Positions 1-11,520 of a stretch of 64,000 nt of DNA are shown piece after piece. The DNA is from Aedes albopictus (taxonomy: Eukaryota; Arthropoda; Insecta; Diptera; Culicidae): the NCBI RefSeq assembly GCF_035046485.1, contig NC_085136.1, positions 219,918,853 through 219,982,852 on the forward strand, given 5' to 3'. The notes beneath the pieces were generated by a model. It was not told where the DNA came from, made no database searches, and saw only the letters and a list, made by a program, of their open reading frames with translations. The stretch's first letter is position 1. Every line of letters starts with the position of its first letter. Both the position numbers and the translations under genes were made by a program.

Positions 1-1504
1 AAACGTTAATGGATTGATTGATTGATTTGTCTTTTTTAAAGAGACTTTCAGCCATTGGCTCCAAAGTTAATGGATACATTTCTGAAGGAGGCATCCCTGG
101 AGAAGTTCCTGGAGTAATGCCTGGAGCATTAGAGAAATTTCTGATGAAATTCCAAGATAAACTTCTAGAAGAATTCCCAGAGGAATTTCTGGAGGAATTC
201 CAGGAGGAATTCTTGGAGGAATCTCACGGAAGAATCCTTAGAGGAATCCATGCAGGAATTTCTGGTATATTCTTGGAGGAATTCCTGGTGGAATTTCTAG
301 AAGAACCCGTGAAATAACTCCTGGACGGATTTCTAGAGGAATCCCTGGAGTTGAAATTCATGGATTTATTCCTAGAGGAAACCTGAAAGAATTTCCGGAG
401 GAATCCCTTGGAAAAATTCCTATAGAATTTCCTGAAGAATCTCCTGAAAGAATATCGGAAGCAATCTCTAAAGGATTTCCTGCAGAAATTCCTGGAGGAA
501 TGCTGTAGGAATTTCCGAAGAAATTCCTGGAGGGATTCCTGGATCAATTTCTGAAGAAATTCTTGTAGGAATTTCTGAAGAAATACCTACGGTAAATCTT
601 GGTGGAATTTCTTGAGGAGCCCCTGGAGACACTGCGGTAGTAATTTCTGAGGAATTCCCAGAGGAATTCCTGAAGGAATTCCTATATGAATTCCTGAAGG
701 ACTTTCTGAAGGAATTCCTGGAGTATTTCTGAAGAAACCTCATAAGGAATTCCCGCAAAATTTCTTAGAGAAATTTTTACAAAAATTCTTGTAAGAATCC
801 CTAGAGATATTCTTGGAAAGAACCCTGGAGAAATCTCTGAAACTCTGGAGGAACCTTAGGAGGGATTCCTGGAGGAACTTCCGGACAAGTTTCAGGTGGA
901 ATTTCAGGAGGAATTTCTGGACAAATCTTTATAGGAAATCTTGGGGAAATTCCATGGAACTATTCATGGATTAATTCCAGGAGGAATCCTTTAATCAATT
1001 CTTTGAGGAATCGTTCAATGAATTCCTGGAAGAATCTCTAGAGGAATTCTGGAAGGAATCTATGGAGAAATTTCTGAATATATTCATAGAGAAATTCCCA
1101 AAGAAATTCCTAGAGAAATTCCTAGAGGAATTCTGAGAGGAATTTCTAATGGAGTTCCAGGAGAAATTTTCAGAGGAATTTCTGGAGGACTTACAGAAGC
1201 AATTTCAGAAGGAATTTCTGGAAGAATTACTGGAGAAATCATCGGAGGAATTTCTGGAGGAATCCATGAAATAATTCCTGGAGGAATGTGTAGAGGAATC
1301 CTCGGAGACTAAATTCCTGAATTAATTCTTGGGGGAAACCCTGGAAGAATTTCTGGAGGAATTCCCGGAACAATTCCTGAAGGAATTGCTGTACGAATTT
1401 CCGAAGAAATTCCTGGAGGAATTCCTGGATCCATTCCTGAATAAATTACCGAAAGTATTCCTGAAGAAATACCTGGGGTAATTTTTGGTGAAATTCGTGG
1501 TACA

Positions 1505-1740
1505 TACTTAAAACAGAATGCCGAGATCGGCTGTGCAAATCTCGGTTAAAGTTCATTTGCTGAATCTCGGCTAAACATTTGACGTTTGAAGTTTAATGCC
1601 AGCGGCACCCATAGGTGCTGCTATGAATAAAAATCATTTATTGCCGATATCTCAGTTAAATTTAGGTTGCCGAGCACTCGACTGTGCGGATCTCGGCAGA
1701 AGAATGAAAATTAGCCGAGCTCAACTAAGTGTGTAGAACT
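1505..1740. mobile_element. Unclassified interspersed insert in the minisatellite
   Basis: This block breaks the 12-bp repeat and has different composition. It carries two similar copies of a GCCGAG...GTGC(A/G)(A/G)ATCTCGG motif (about 1520-1548 and 1672-1697) and further CTCGG/CCGAG words, so it can fold on itself. It has no ORF. I infer a small non-autonomous element, but no clean target-site duplication was found and the edges are approximate. Confidence 0.5.
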
Positions 1741-3141
1741 CCTAGAGGAGTCCCTGGAAAAATGCCTGGATGAAATCCTGGAAGAATCCCAGGCGGATTA
1801 ATGCCTGGAGGAATCCCTATAGAAGTCTCTGGAGGAACTTCTGGAGGAATGCCTGGAGTAACCCCTGGATAAATTCCTGGAGACATGCCTGTATCAATTC
1901 CTGGAGGAATCTCTCGAGAAATTCCTTAAGAAATCCCTGGAGGATACCCTGGGGAATTGCCTTGAAAAATCCCTGGAGAAATTCCTGGACTAATGCCTGG
2001 AGTAATCTCTGAATACATTTCTAGATGAGTACCTGGTGGAGTTTTCAAAAGAATTCTGGGAGCAAACTAGTGGAGTTTAGAGTTTTTAGAAGAACTCCCG
2101 AAGCAATCTCTAGATGAATTGCTGGAGAAATCCTGAGATGAGTCCATGGAGAAACTCCCTGGAGAAATTTCTAAAGAAACCTCTCGAAAAATTCCTAGAG
2201 GAATCCTTAGAGAAATTTCTAGAGAAATTCTTGGAAGAATCCCTGGGAAAATTCTTTGAAAAATCCCTGGAGGAAAGCCTGAAGCAATTTCTGGAGAAAC
2301 CTCAGGAGGAATGCCTGGAAAGTTCTGGACAAATTCCTGCAGGAAGTTCTGGATAAATTCCTTGCGGAATCCCAGGAAGAATTCCTGGATTAATCTGTAA
2401 AGGATTTTTGTGGAAATTCCTTGGAACTATCCCTGGAAGAATTCTTGAATGAATTCCTGGAGGAATCTCGAGAGAAGTTCTGGAAGCAGTTAATGGAGGA
2501 ATTTCCAAAGAAATTCCAAGAGAAATTTCTGAAGAAACTCCAAGAGAAATTTCTGAAGAAAATCCAAGAGAAATTTCTAGAGGAATTCTTAGAGGAATTT
2601 TTGGAGGAATTCCAGGAGGAATTCCTGAAGGAATTGCGGTAGTAATTTCTAAAGGAATTCCTATGGGAGTTCCTGGATCAATTCCTGGAGGACTTTCTGA
2701 AGGGATTCTTGGGGTAATACTTAAGTAACCTCTTGAGGAATTCCTGGAGGCATCCTTAGAGGAATTCCTGGAGGCATCCTTAGAGGAATTTCTAGAGTAT
2801 TACATGGAAGAATTCCTGGGAGAATTCTTGCAAAAAAAAAAAAAACTGGAGGAATCCCTGAAACAATTTCTGGGAGAACCTCAGGAGGAATTCCTGTACA
2901 AATCTTTATAGGAAATCTTGAGGAAAATCCGTGGAACTATTCATGGAAGATCTGCAGGAGGAATCCCTAAATGAATATCTTGAGAATCCCTGAATGAATT
3001 CCTGGAAGAATCTCTAGAGGAATTCTGGAAGGAATCCATGGAGAAATTTCTGAAGGAATTCAAGGAGAAATTTTTAGAGGAATTCAGAAAGGAATTTTTG
3101 GTGGAGTTCCAGGAGGATTTTCTGGAGGAATTACTGCAGGA

Positions 3142-3298
3142 TTCATTTATTTAGTTAACATCAAATTCATGATAATACTGAATCAACAATTTGCCGCCAT
3201 AATACTCGATTTGCAGCTGCAGCTCACCAACGTCGGTCACGCCCAACACTCGCCAGATCACGTTCCACCTGGTCCGCCCATCGTGCTCTCTGCGCTGC
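3142..3298 (-). mobile_element. 5'-truncated LINE 3' end, flanked by a 14-bp TSD
   Basis: Read on the minus strand, this 157-bp segment matches the last about 150 bp of the LINE at 5.2-8.63 kb, including the coding end (HDGRTRW in one frame), the GTTGATTCAGT segment and the AAATAAATGA tail. It is flanked by the perfect direct repeat GAATTACTGCAGGA (3128-3141 and 3299-3312), the footprint of target-primed reverse transcription. The insertion lies inside the minisatellite, so the array existed before this event. Confidence 0.9.
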
Positions 3299-4076
3299 GA
3301 ATTACTGCAGGAATCATCGGTGGAGTTCCTGGAGGGATCCATGAAATAAATCCTGGAGGAATGTGTAGAGGAAACTTTAGAGAAGAAATTCCTGGAAGAA
3401 TTTTCGAAGGAATTCATGGAAGAATTCCTGGATCCAAACTTGAATAAATTCCTGGAGTAATTCCTGAGGAAATACCTGGGGTAATACCTGGAGAAATTCT
3501 TGGTAGAACTCTTGCAGAAGTCTCTGGAGAAATGCCTGAATGAAATCCTAGAGGCATGCCAGGAGGAATACCTGGAATAATTCTTGAAAAAAAATCCGGG
3601 AGGAATTTCCGAAGGAGTTCCTGGAGGAATCTCAAGATTCATTCCTGATGAAATACAAAGTTCGATTTCTGAGGGAATTCCAGGAGGATTTTCTGGAGAA
3701 TTCTCAGGGGAAATACTGAAGAAACCGCTGAAATTCCTGAGGAAATCCTGAAATCCTGGATTAATTCCTGCGGGAGTTTCTGATGGAATCCCAATAAGAG
3801 TTCTTCTAGAAATGTTTAAAATAATCTCGGAATTCGTTTTTGTAAGAATAACAGAAGAAATTTCCGGTGGATCCCTGGAGAAACTCTTGAAGTAATTTCT
3901 GAAGAAACCCGATGAGGAATCCCGGAAGCAAGCCTCATTAGGAACTCTTTATGGAATCTCAGGAGAGCTTTCTTAGCGAATACCTGGAAGATTTTTTATA
4001 GGAATATTCCTGGATAAAAAAATGAAGAAATCAATGTCTGCAGTAATTGTTGAAGGAATACTAGGATCCCTAAAGG

Positions 4077-4246
4077 AGCGGACCTGGTGGGATGGTTAGA
4101 ACACTTGACTATCACGCCGAGGGATCGAATCCCACTCCCGACAAACTCGCAGAATGTGACTTCTTCCTTCGGAAGGGAAATAAAGCGTGGGCCCCGAGAT
4201 GAACTAGCCTAGGGCTAAAAATCTCGTTAATACACATTAAAAAAAA
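4077..4246 (+). mobile_element. Feilai-like tRNA-derived SINE with a 17-bp TSD
   Basis: The head shows RNA polymerase III promoter boxes: a box A-like TGGTGGGATGGTTAG near 4086 and a box B-like GGGATCGAATCCCAC near 4122. The body contains CTTCCTTCGGAAGGGAA and CCCGAGATGAACTAGCC, which I recognise from the Aedes Feilai SINE family, and it ends in a short A-run. A perfect direct repeat, ACTAGGATCCCTAAAGG, flanks it (4060-4076 and 4247-4263). It is not a functional tRNA because the cloverleaf is not maintained. Confidence 0.88.
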
Positions 4247-4660
4247 ACTAGGATCCCTAAAGGTTTTTTGTACAAATTTTTCAAGCAATTCTTGGAGTGT
4301 TTTTTTAAGAATCTCTAAGTAAAATTTTCTAAAAGAATTTCTGGAATACATTCCTGCAGAAATACTTCGAATCATTCCAGATGTAATTATTGGAGCAATC
4401 TCTAGTGGAATTTTGGAAGGCATATATGGAGATATCCCTGTAGAAATCTCTGAATACCTGCAGAAATACCTTAAAGGATCTCTGGAGAAATTCCTGAAGG
4501 AAATTTCGAAAAAAGCACTGGAACAATTACTGGAGGAACCTCTATAGATATCCCAGGACAAATCCCCGAAAAAATGTCTAGTGGAATCCCTAGATGAATT
4601 CTTGATTGAATTTCTGGAAGAAGCCAAGATGGAATCACTGAATTAAGCTATGAAAAAAAA

Positions 4661-5209
4661 TCTTGGAGGAATTGTTCGTACTCATATAGTTTACAAAACT
4701 ATGAACAAATCTGAAATTGTCGTTTTGATTACTCAAAACTACAATACTGATTTGCATATTCACTTATCGGGCGCCCATCCCGCTTAAAATTCATCTCAAG
4801 TCAGGCCCCCCCTGGGCCCCCTCCAGGAAAAAATCCTAGTTACGCCAATGGTCTTTGCAATGGCATTCACACTTTATGTGGTGGTAGACGCCTGACATGC
4901 TTTCAAGGTTATTAATGGGATTAGGCTCACATGAGGAACAAGTGTCTGGAAAAGGTTTACTGAGTTGCACTTGGTGAAGATAATTTAGCATTACCTTTTA
5001 ACCTAGCATGAGATGTATCATTTTGTTATTTTATTTACTGAGTACCTACAACAAGCAGCTATCTTAACTCATTTTTTTCAATTGGAATATAATGTCATGA
5101 AGAATAAAGAATACCATTGCGTTACGAAACAAAGTTAAGAAAAAATCGATTTACACATGACTCAAATTCCATGAGTTTTTGTCAATGAGTATTTAACGGA
5201 TTAAGAAAT
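4661..5209. other. No gene found; AT-rich spacer
   Basis: Mostly AT-rich sequence with no credible ORF. A short C/G-rich stretch at about 4800-4850 (CCCCCCCTGGGCCCCCTCC followed by TAGTTACGCC) resembles the ends of hAT-type mosquito repeats, but I cannot find a partner inverted repeat. The 5' end of the following LINE lies somewhere around 5190-5230. Confidence 0.4.
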
Positions 5210-8200
5210 ACAAATCGTAAGCAGAAACTTGGCACGGTAAAGGCTGGGTATGCTGCGCAATTCAGATCCCATTGTGATCCACTAGCCTCTGCCCAGCAAC
5301 TCCTATCCCTACCTCCACGAGGTACCGGCCGGAAACTATGAGCAACCTTAGGGAAGATCGGGTAACCAACCCCGGTGGGAACTTTGGTCGTAGGCTGACA
5401 GGGAAGGGGGGGTTTGCTTCGGCAAACCTGAGCGTCTGTTCTCCAGGAGGAGCGGCTCACAACAGCGTCTGATCCCCATGTTAGGGGCGGCTGATCTACG
5501 TCCGAGTGCCAGGAAAGGACTCTAAGCTCAACTGTGCACTATGGTCCTCCGGAAAGTAGGGGGTTGGTGTCAGGCCCTACGAGCCAGCCGTAAAAAACCA
5601 TTGAAACGGAAAATCAGCAACAGAATAATACGAACCGAGACCAACGGCAACGACCCCAGCGAACAAAAAGGACTTGCGATTGGAAACTCGGTACGTGGAA
5701 CTGCCGATCTCTCAACTTCATTGGGAGCACCCGCATACTCGCCGATCTACTGAAGGACCGCGGGTTCGGTATCGTGGCGCTGCAGGAGGTGTGTTGGACA
5801 GGATCCATGGTGCGAACGTTAAGAGGTAATCATACCATCTGCCAGAGCTGCGGCAACACACGCGAGCTGGGAACAGCTTTCATCGTGATGGGTGATATGC
5901 AGAGGCGCGTGATCGGTTGGTGGCCGATCGACGAAAGAATGTGCAGGTTGAGGATCAAAGGCCGATTCTTCAACTTCAGCATAATAAACGTGCACAGCCC
6001 ACACTCCGGAAGTACTGATGATGACAAGGACGCATTTTACGCGCAGCTCGAACGCGAGTACGATCGCTGCCCAAGCCACGACGTCAAGATCATCATAGGA
6101 GATTTGAACGCTCAGGTAGGCCAGGAGGAGGAATTCAGACCGACGGTTGGTAAGTTCAGTGCCCACCAGCAGACGAACGAAAACAGCCTACGACTCATTG
6201 ATTTCGCCGCATCCAAAAATATGGCCATACGTAGCACCTTTTTCCAACACAGCCTCCCTTATCGTTACACCTGGAGATCACCACAGCAGACGGAATCTCA
6301 AATCGACCACGTTCTGATTGACGGACGGCACTTCTCCGACATTATCGACGTCAGGACCTATCATGGCGCCAACATCGACTCCGACCACTATCTGGTGATG
6401 GTCAAACTGCGCCCAAAACTCTCTGTCATCAACAATGTACGATACCGGCGACCGCCACGGTACAACCTAGAGTGACTGAAGCAACCGGATGTCGCCTCAG
6501 CATATGCGCAGAATCTCGAGGCCGCGTTGCCAGACGAGGGCGAGCTCGATGAGGCCCCTCTAGAGGACTGCTGGAGTACAGTGAAAGCAGCCATCAACGA
6601 CGCAGCCGAGAGCACCATCGGGTACGTGGAACGGAACGAATGGTTCGACGAAGAGTGCAGAACGGTTTTGGAGGAGAAGAATGCAGCGAGGGCGGTAATG
6701 CTGCAGCAAGGGACTCGACAGAACGTGGAACGATATAAACAGAAGCGGAAACAGCAGACCCCCCTCTTTCGGGAGAAAAAGCGCCGCCTGGAAGAAGCGG
6801 AGTGTGAAGAAATGGAACTGCTGTGCCGTTCCCAAGAAACACGGAAGTTCTATCAGAAGCTCAACGCATCCCGCAACGGCTTCGTGGCGCGAGCCGAAAT
6901 ATGCAGGGATAAAGACGGAGGCCTCTTGACGGACGGACGTGCGGTGATCGAAAGGTGGAAGCAGCACTTCGATCAGCACCTGAACGGCGTGGAGAACGTA
7001 GGCACGGGAGCCCACGGCAACGGAGGAAACGACGACGCCAGTGCAGCGGAGGACGGAAATGAACCAACTCCCACGCTGAGGGAAGTTAAGGATGCCATTC
7101 ACCAGCTCAAAACCAACAAAGCAGCTGGTAAGGATGGTATCGCAGCTGAACTCATCAAGATGGGCCCAGCAAAGTTGGCCACCTGTCTGCATCGGCTGAT
7201 AGTCAGGATCTGGGAAACCGAACAGCTACCGGAGGAGTGGAAGGAAGGGGTAATCTGCCCCATTCACAAGAAAGGCGACCATTTGGAATGTGAGAACTTC
7301 AGGGCGATCACTATTTTGAATGCTGCCTACAAAGTGCTATCCCAGATCATCTTCCGTCGTCTGTCACCTAAAACAAATGAGTTCGTGGGAAGTTATCAAG
7401 CCGGCTTCATCGACGGCCGGTCGACAACGGACCAGATCTTTACCGTACGGCAAATCCTCCAGAAATGCTGTGAATACCAGGTCCCAACGCATCACCTGTT
7501 CATCGACTTCAAAGCGGCATACGACAGTATCGACCGCGCAGAGCTATGGAGAATCATGGACGAAAACGACTTTCCTGGGAAGCTGACTAGACTGATTAAA
7601 GCAACGATGGACGGTGTGCAAAACTGCGTAAGGGTTTCGGGTGAACTATCCAGTTTATTTGAATCTCGCCGGGGACTGCGACAAGGTGATGGACTCTCAT
7701 GCCTACTCTTCAACATCGCTCTGGAAGGTGTGATGCGACGAGCCGGGCTCAACAGCAGGGGAACGATTTTCACAAAATCCGGACAATTCGTGTACTTTGC
7801 GGACGACATGGACATTATTGCCAGAACATTTGGAACGGTGGCAGAGCTGTACACCCGCCTGAAACGCGAAGCAGCAAAGGTCGGACTGGTGGTGAATGCT
7901 TCAAAAACAAAGTACATGCTGGTAGGTGGAACCGAACACGACCGGATCCGTCTGGGTAGTAATGTTATGATAGACGGGGATACTTTCGAGGTGGTGGAGG
8001 AATTCGTCTACCTCGGACCCCCACTGTCGGCTGACAACAACGTGAGCCGTGAAATTCGGAGGCGCATCATCAGCGGAAGCTGGGCCTACTACGGGCTCCA
8101 GAAGAAACTGCGGTCGAAAAAGATTCACCCACGCACCAAATGCACCATGTACAAAACGCTAATAAGACCGGTAATCCTCTACGGACACGAGACATGGACC

Positions 8201-8632
8201 ATGCTCGAGGAGGACCTGCAAGCACTCGGAGTTTTCGAGCGACGCGTGCTAAGGACGATCTTCGGCGGTGTGCAGGAGAACGGTGTGTGGCGGAGAAGAA
8301 TGAACCACGAGCTCGCTGCACTTTACGGCGAACCCAGCATCCAGAAGGTGGCCAAAGCCGGAAGGATACGGTGGGCAGGGCATGTTGCAAGAAAGCCGGA
8401 CAACAACCCTGCAAAGCTGGTGTTTGCAACTGATCCGGTTGGCACAAGAAGGTGTGGAGCGCAGAGAGCACGATGGGCGGACCAGGTGGAGCGTGACTTG
8501 GCGAGCATTGGGCGCGACCGAGGATGGAGAGCGGCAGCCACGAACCGTGTATTATGGAGAGATATTGTTGATTCAGTTTTATCTTGAATTTGATGTAATA
8601 CTAAATAAATGAAAATGAAAATGAAGCCGAAA
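5210..8632 (+). mobile_element. Near-complete non-LTR retrotransposon, single EN-RT ORF, RTE-like organisation
   Basis: The element has a roughly 350-bp GC-rich 5' region, one long coding frame with endonuclease then reverse transcriptase, a short 3' UTR and a tail of tandem GAAAAT units (about 8610-8625) instead of poly(A). A single EN-RT ORF and a simple-repeat tail fit RTE-type elements, but I cannot fix the clade by eye. The exact 5' end and target-site duplication were not identified. Composition is GC-richer than the flanks. A 5'-truncated sibling lies at 3142-3298 (minus strand) and a decayed relative at 63668-64000. Confidence 0.88.
5594..8587 (+). pseudogene. LINE endonuclease-reverse transcriptase, one in-frame stop
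   Basis: A single frame runs about 998 codons from just after a TAA at 5591. The N-terminal endonuclease/exonuclease/phosphatase domain shows GTWNCRSL (about 5690), ALQEVCW (5777), GDLNAQVG (6099), SQIDHVLI (6296) and DSDHYLV (6376), the metal-binding and catalytic motifs of APE-type endonucleases that nick target DNA. The reverse transcriptase shows GRSTTDQIF, FIDFKAAYDSI (about 7500), RRGLRQGDGLSCLLFN and the catalytic YFADDMD (about 7793). The C-terminal region has PVILYGHETWTM and AGRIRWAGHV. The only lesion between the domains is TGA at 6473-6475; both sides stay in the same frame. The start codon is uncertain: an ATG at 5541 lies in another frame, suggesting a 5' frameshift. Confidence 0.88.
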
Positions 8633-8636
8633 CTAA

Positions 8637-8759
8637 TTAACCCTTCTGGATGCGCGCTGTTGTAAAAAGTGCATCACTACAAGAAAAACTCGCTCGTCGT
8701 ATACAGCGCCAGCGCGGTGCAGTTTCGGTTGCTTGATGGAGCGCGTCCTGAAAGGTTAA
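8637..8759. mobile_element. 123-bp MITE with TTAA ends, copy 1
   Basis: The element begins TTAACCCTTCTGGATGCGCGC and ends GAGCGCGTCCTGAAAGGTTAA, which are imperfect inverted repeats including TTAA at both edges, as expected for a piggyBac-like target duplication. It is internally GC-rich (GCGCCAGCGCGGTGCAG) and non-coding. A second copy in the opposite orientation lies at 23690-23811. It sits immediately downstream of the LINE tail. Confidence 0.82.
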
Positions 8760-8810
8760 AAAGAAAATGTTTGTTTGAACAATTCATTAGGTGGGTCAAG
8801 CCGGGTCAAG

Positions 8811-9038
8811 GTGGGTCTCCAGTTAGCCTAGTAATTAAGGTTATGGATCGCCAATCCGGAGACGGCGGGTTCGATTCCCGGTCTGGTCGGGAAAATTTTC
8901 TCGACTCCCTGGGCATAGTGTATCATTGTACTTGCCTCACAATATACAAATTCATGCAATGGCAGCCAAAGAAAGCCCTTCAATTAATAACTGTGGAAGT
9001 GCTCAAAGAATACTAAGTTGAAGCGAGGCAGGCCAAGT
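8811..9038 (+). mobile_element. tRNA-derived SINE (Aedes type), 3' truncated or diverged
   Basis: Pol III boxes are visible: box A-like TTAGCCTAGTAATTAAGG (about 8822) and box B-like GGGTTCGATTCCCGG (about 8867). The body (TTCTCGACTCCCTGGGCATAG, then TTAATAACTGTGGAAGTGCTC and GAGGCAGGCCAAG) matches the minus-strand element at 31243-31553 segment by segment, so they are the same family. This copy loses similarity after GGCCAAGT and lacks the simple-repeat tail. Confidence 0.82.
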
Positions 9039-9420
9039 GTATCAGTGTCATCGGACTCTCGATATGACATTTGTAGGGTGCGACATGGTCACACTATCAT
9101 TCCATGACGACTTTGCCCGGGATGGCAGCCAAAAGTGTAAACACAGTGTGAGTACAACTTAACAAAGTTTCGTCAAGTGTCATCGGTGCTTAACAAATTC
9201 CTTTGTGCTGAACTTTCTGTCACCCCGATCATTGGATGTCAAAAATACATGGTAAATAAAAAAACAGCTGATCGTATCTGTCTCATGGATTGCCTTATAC
9301 AGGGCATAGCCAAAATGTTTGGGATAGGAATCTTTTTTCTCTCACAAAAAAAGATCAACATGCTGTATCTTTTCAAAGAGTGCATCCAAAATTCTCAAAC
9401 TTTGACTGTTTGTCAACGAA

Positions 9421-10366
9421 ATGGATGCCATCAAGCAGCAGGTTGACGAGAACACTTTCCGGAAGCTGGAGGGTAAGTTTTCGCTTTGATGATGTTACTT
9501 TCTGGAATCCATCCGAACAGCAATCCCTTGCCTATAGGATTTCGCTGTCCTGCAACTAAGTGCGCCGTCATTTCAGACAATCTGGAGGAATTGGAAAGCC
9601 ACTTAAAAGAACATACAATTGGCAACGATGGGAAGCCACCCTACATACTTGCAATTTTTGTTGTGATTCTATCCAAAGATCATTTAAAACGCTCAAGGTT
9701 CATGCACTCAAACATCATCCGGACGAGTTCACATCCGCAAATTAAGTTCCATCGGAATTGGAGCCGATGGATGTAGAGGAAGTAGCTGAACCCGGTGAAA
9801 GACCCACCAAAGAGGAACTGATGCAGGCCGCAGCGGGATCTGTCTCGAAGCTTCGGTCAGATTTAGCTTTGACAGAAGCTAAAGTGAAATTCTTCATGGA
9901 CTTCCGCAACGAACTTCTCGAAGCGTATCAGCGCTTTTCTGTAGGAGTTGTCGCTTATTTCCTGTCGTCCGAAGAGCTGCTGCACAATGGAACCAGCAAA
10001 ACTGTGCTGGATGATTTAGAGGTGTAATGTGTTTTACGTCGTGATCCGAGAGCAAATGTATCCTACCTCTTTGGTAAAGTAGAACGAGCTGTTCCAGAAC
10101 CTGTGGAAAACCATAGCAACCGTAAAATACCGTCCGATGAAGAAGGGACGGCGTAAAATTGTCCAGCGAGTCAGTAAAACATCCACGGTCAAAGACAGGA
10201 TGCATTACATACCGATTAGGCAAATCTTATCTTTAGTTTTCGGTAATCCTGAAGCGAGGGATATGTTGAAGAATGAAATTCGGTCATCCGATGGTTTAAT
10301 GCGGGAGTTCAGACTTTTTTCAAAACTTTTCAAAGATTTTTGTCAAAAACATCCCTTCCGGGTTTG
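9421..10366 (+). pseudogene. Decayed two-exon C2H2 zinc-finger gene, family not recognised
   Basis: An ATG at 9421 opens 52 coding bases that end at a consensus donor (G/GTAAGT). A 65-nt intron (9473-9537) with acceptor CCTATAG follows, and the joined frame continues into a first C2H2 finger, FRCPATKC...ESHLKEH. A 2-bp insertion near 9643 shifts frame; restoring phase gives a second finger, TCNFC...KVHALKHH. The new frame continues to about 10150 through in-frame TAA stops near 9742, 10025 and 10155, with an acidic segment (EPMDVEEVAEPGERPTKEE) and a probable helix (LTEAKVKFFMDFRNELLEAYQ). A further shift leads to a final segment, HYIPIRQILSLVFGNPEARD, ending at 10366. This last part resembles, from memory only, multi-copy animal zinc-finger proteins of unknown function. 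The intron shows it is not a processed copy. Confidence 0.62.
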
Positions 10367-10520
10367 AATCTCTTTACATGTTGATGACTTGGAGTACTGG
10401 CTCGCGAAGAGGGGAGCATAAACTAACGGCATAGAATAAGAATATCAAGAATGCCCACTCCGCTGATGCTCGGGGGACACTACCGCAGCGCTATCTGCGG
10501 ATGAAAGTTCAATCTTCATA

Positions 10521-10686
10521 GGGAACTTCCATAAATTACGTCACGCTTTTAGGGGGGAGGGGGGGTTTAGTAAAGTGTGACAACCCATACAAAAATTTCA
10601 GGGGTCTCATACAGAAAGTGTGACATAGGGGGGAGGGGGGGTTGAAAATTGGCAATTTTTGCGTGACGTAATTTATGGACGCTCCC
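10521..10686. mobile_element. 166-bp MITE, copy 1 (ends GGGAAC.TCCATAAATTACG)
   Basis: Terminal inverted repeats of about 27 bp (GGGAACTTCCATAAATTACG ... CGTAATTTATGGACGCTCCC) enclose two G-runs (AGGGGGGAGGGGGGG) separated by a GTGTGACAACCCATAC stretch. It is flanked by ATA on both sides, a possible 3-bp target duplication. Non-coding; the same element recurs 834 bp downstream. Confidence 0.82.
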
Positions 10687-10981
10687 ATACGGTAGTGTGC
10701 GTTACTGATTGTATGCGGATACCAAAACATACGCACACCACCTTCTCTTATGACAAATCACAAACACTGATACAAAGAGCTTCTACCTTGATACGCGTAG
10801 AGAGCACTGCTTGTCTTGTCGCTTGACGTTTACATAGAAAATGGCAAGAGAGGGCGTTCTTTCTATTTTTATTCTTTGCTAACGGTGATCGCTTTTAAAG
10901 TTCAAAAGTTCGCTCCAAGAATCAATTCGGGGCTGGACTAGGTGTAAGTTGAGTTGCTTTGATGGTTCCACCCACGGCATA

Positions 10982-11055
10982 AAATTTATATTTATATTAA
11001 ATATAAAATTTATATTTATATTTAATATTTATATTTAATATTTATATTTAATATC
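10982..11055. repeat. AT-rich simple repeat (TTTATATTTAATA)
   Basis: Tandem TTTATATTTAATA / TTTATATTAAATA words occupy about 74 bp with no other content. I see no gene here. The following stretch to 11520 holds only a 62-codon ORF with no recognisable domain. Confidence 0.8.
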
Positions 11056-11520
11056 ACAAGGCAGGCAGGCGTATGTAAACATCTATTATGGATGTAAACA
11101 TGTGACGTCGTTCTTATCGATTTTCACATTGATCAAATTGGTGTGGAGTACTAAATCATATATGAACGATTTAAATTACGTCATCAAAAAGCTGTCAGAT
11201 TTCGGGAATATATCACCTTCGCTCGCTACATCACGGGCAGCTATGTACATAATTCTTCATTGTCTCGATACCCATCCACGTGCGTTGTAACGGCAGTCCC
11301 CTTGGTAAAGCCGCAATGATACGATACGAACCTGCAAGTGACAATACTAAGGGTTCCTGTCACAGCCTCGGACAACTTTTGTAGCTCACTCTTCGCTCAA
11401 CTAAACTGAAAACGGAATCAGGCACGGAGCTGTTAGCGTAGGAGCTATTCGTTGTGACTAAGCTTTCCCAAACCTTATGAAAACTTCAACAAGTTCCGCT
11501 TTTGGCGCCATCAGTCCAAA

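Larger units (their letters stand above)
1..4660. repeat. Degenerate 12-bp minisatellite array (GGAATTCCTGGA family), left end cut by the window
   Basis: Imperfect tandem units around GGAATTCCTGGA or GGAATTCCTGAA follow each other with about 12-bp spacing, giving many GAATTC sites. Units differ from one another at several positions, so the array is older or less homogenised than the arrays at 14.4-17.3 kb. It is interrupted by an unclassified insert (about 1505-1740), a LINE fragment (3142-3298) and a SINE (4077-4246). Short ORFs across it (for example 18-317, 2114-2356, 2421-2642) are stop-free stretches of the repeat and encode only E/F/L-rich or S/R/N-rich strings, so I do not call them genes. 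The array fades out around 4640-4660. Confidence 0.88.

Noticed and set aside
4078..4140. Functional tRNA gene
   Set aside because: Box A and B are present, but acceptor and anticodon stems do not pair, and the sequence continues into a SINE body with a target duplication.
5182..5460. 92-codon minus ORF in the LINE 5' region
   Set aside because: It is antisense to the GC-rich 5' UTR of the LINE and has no domain.
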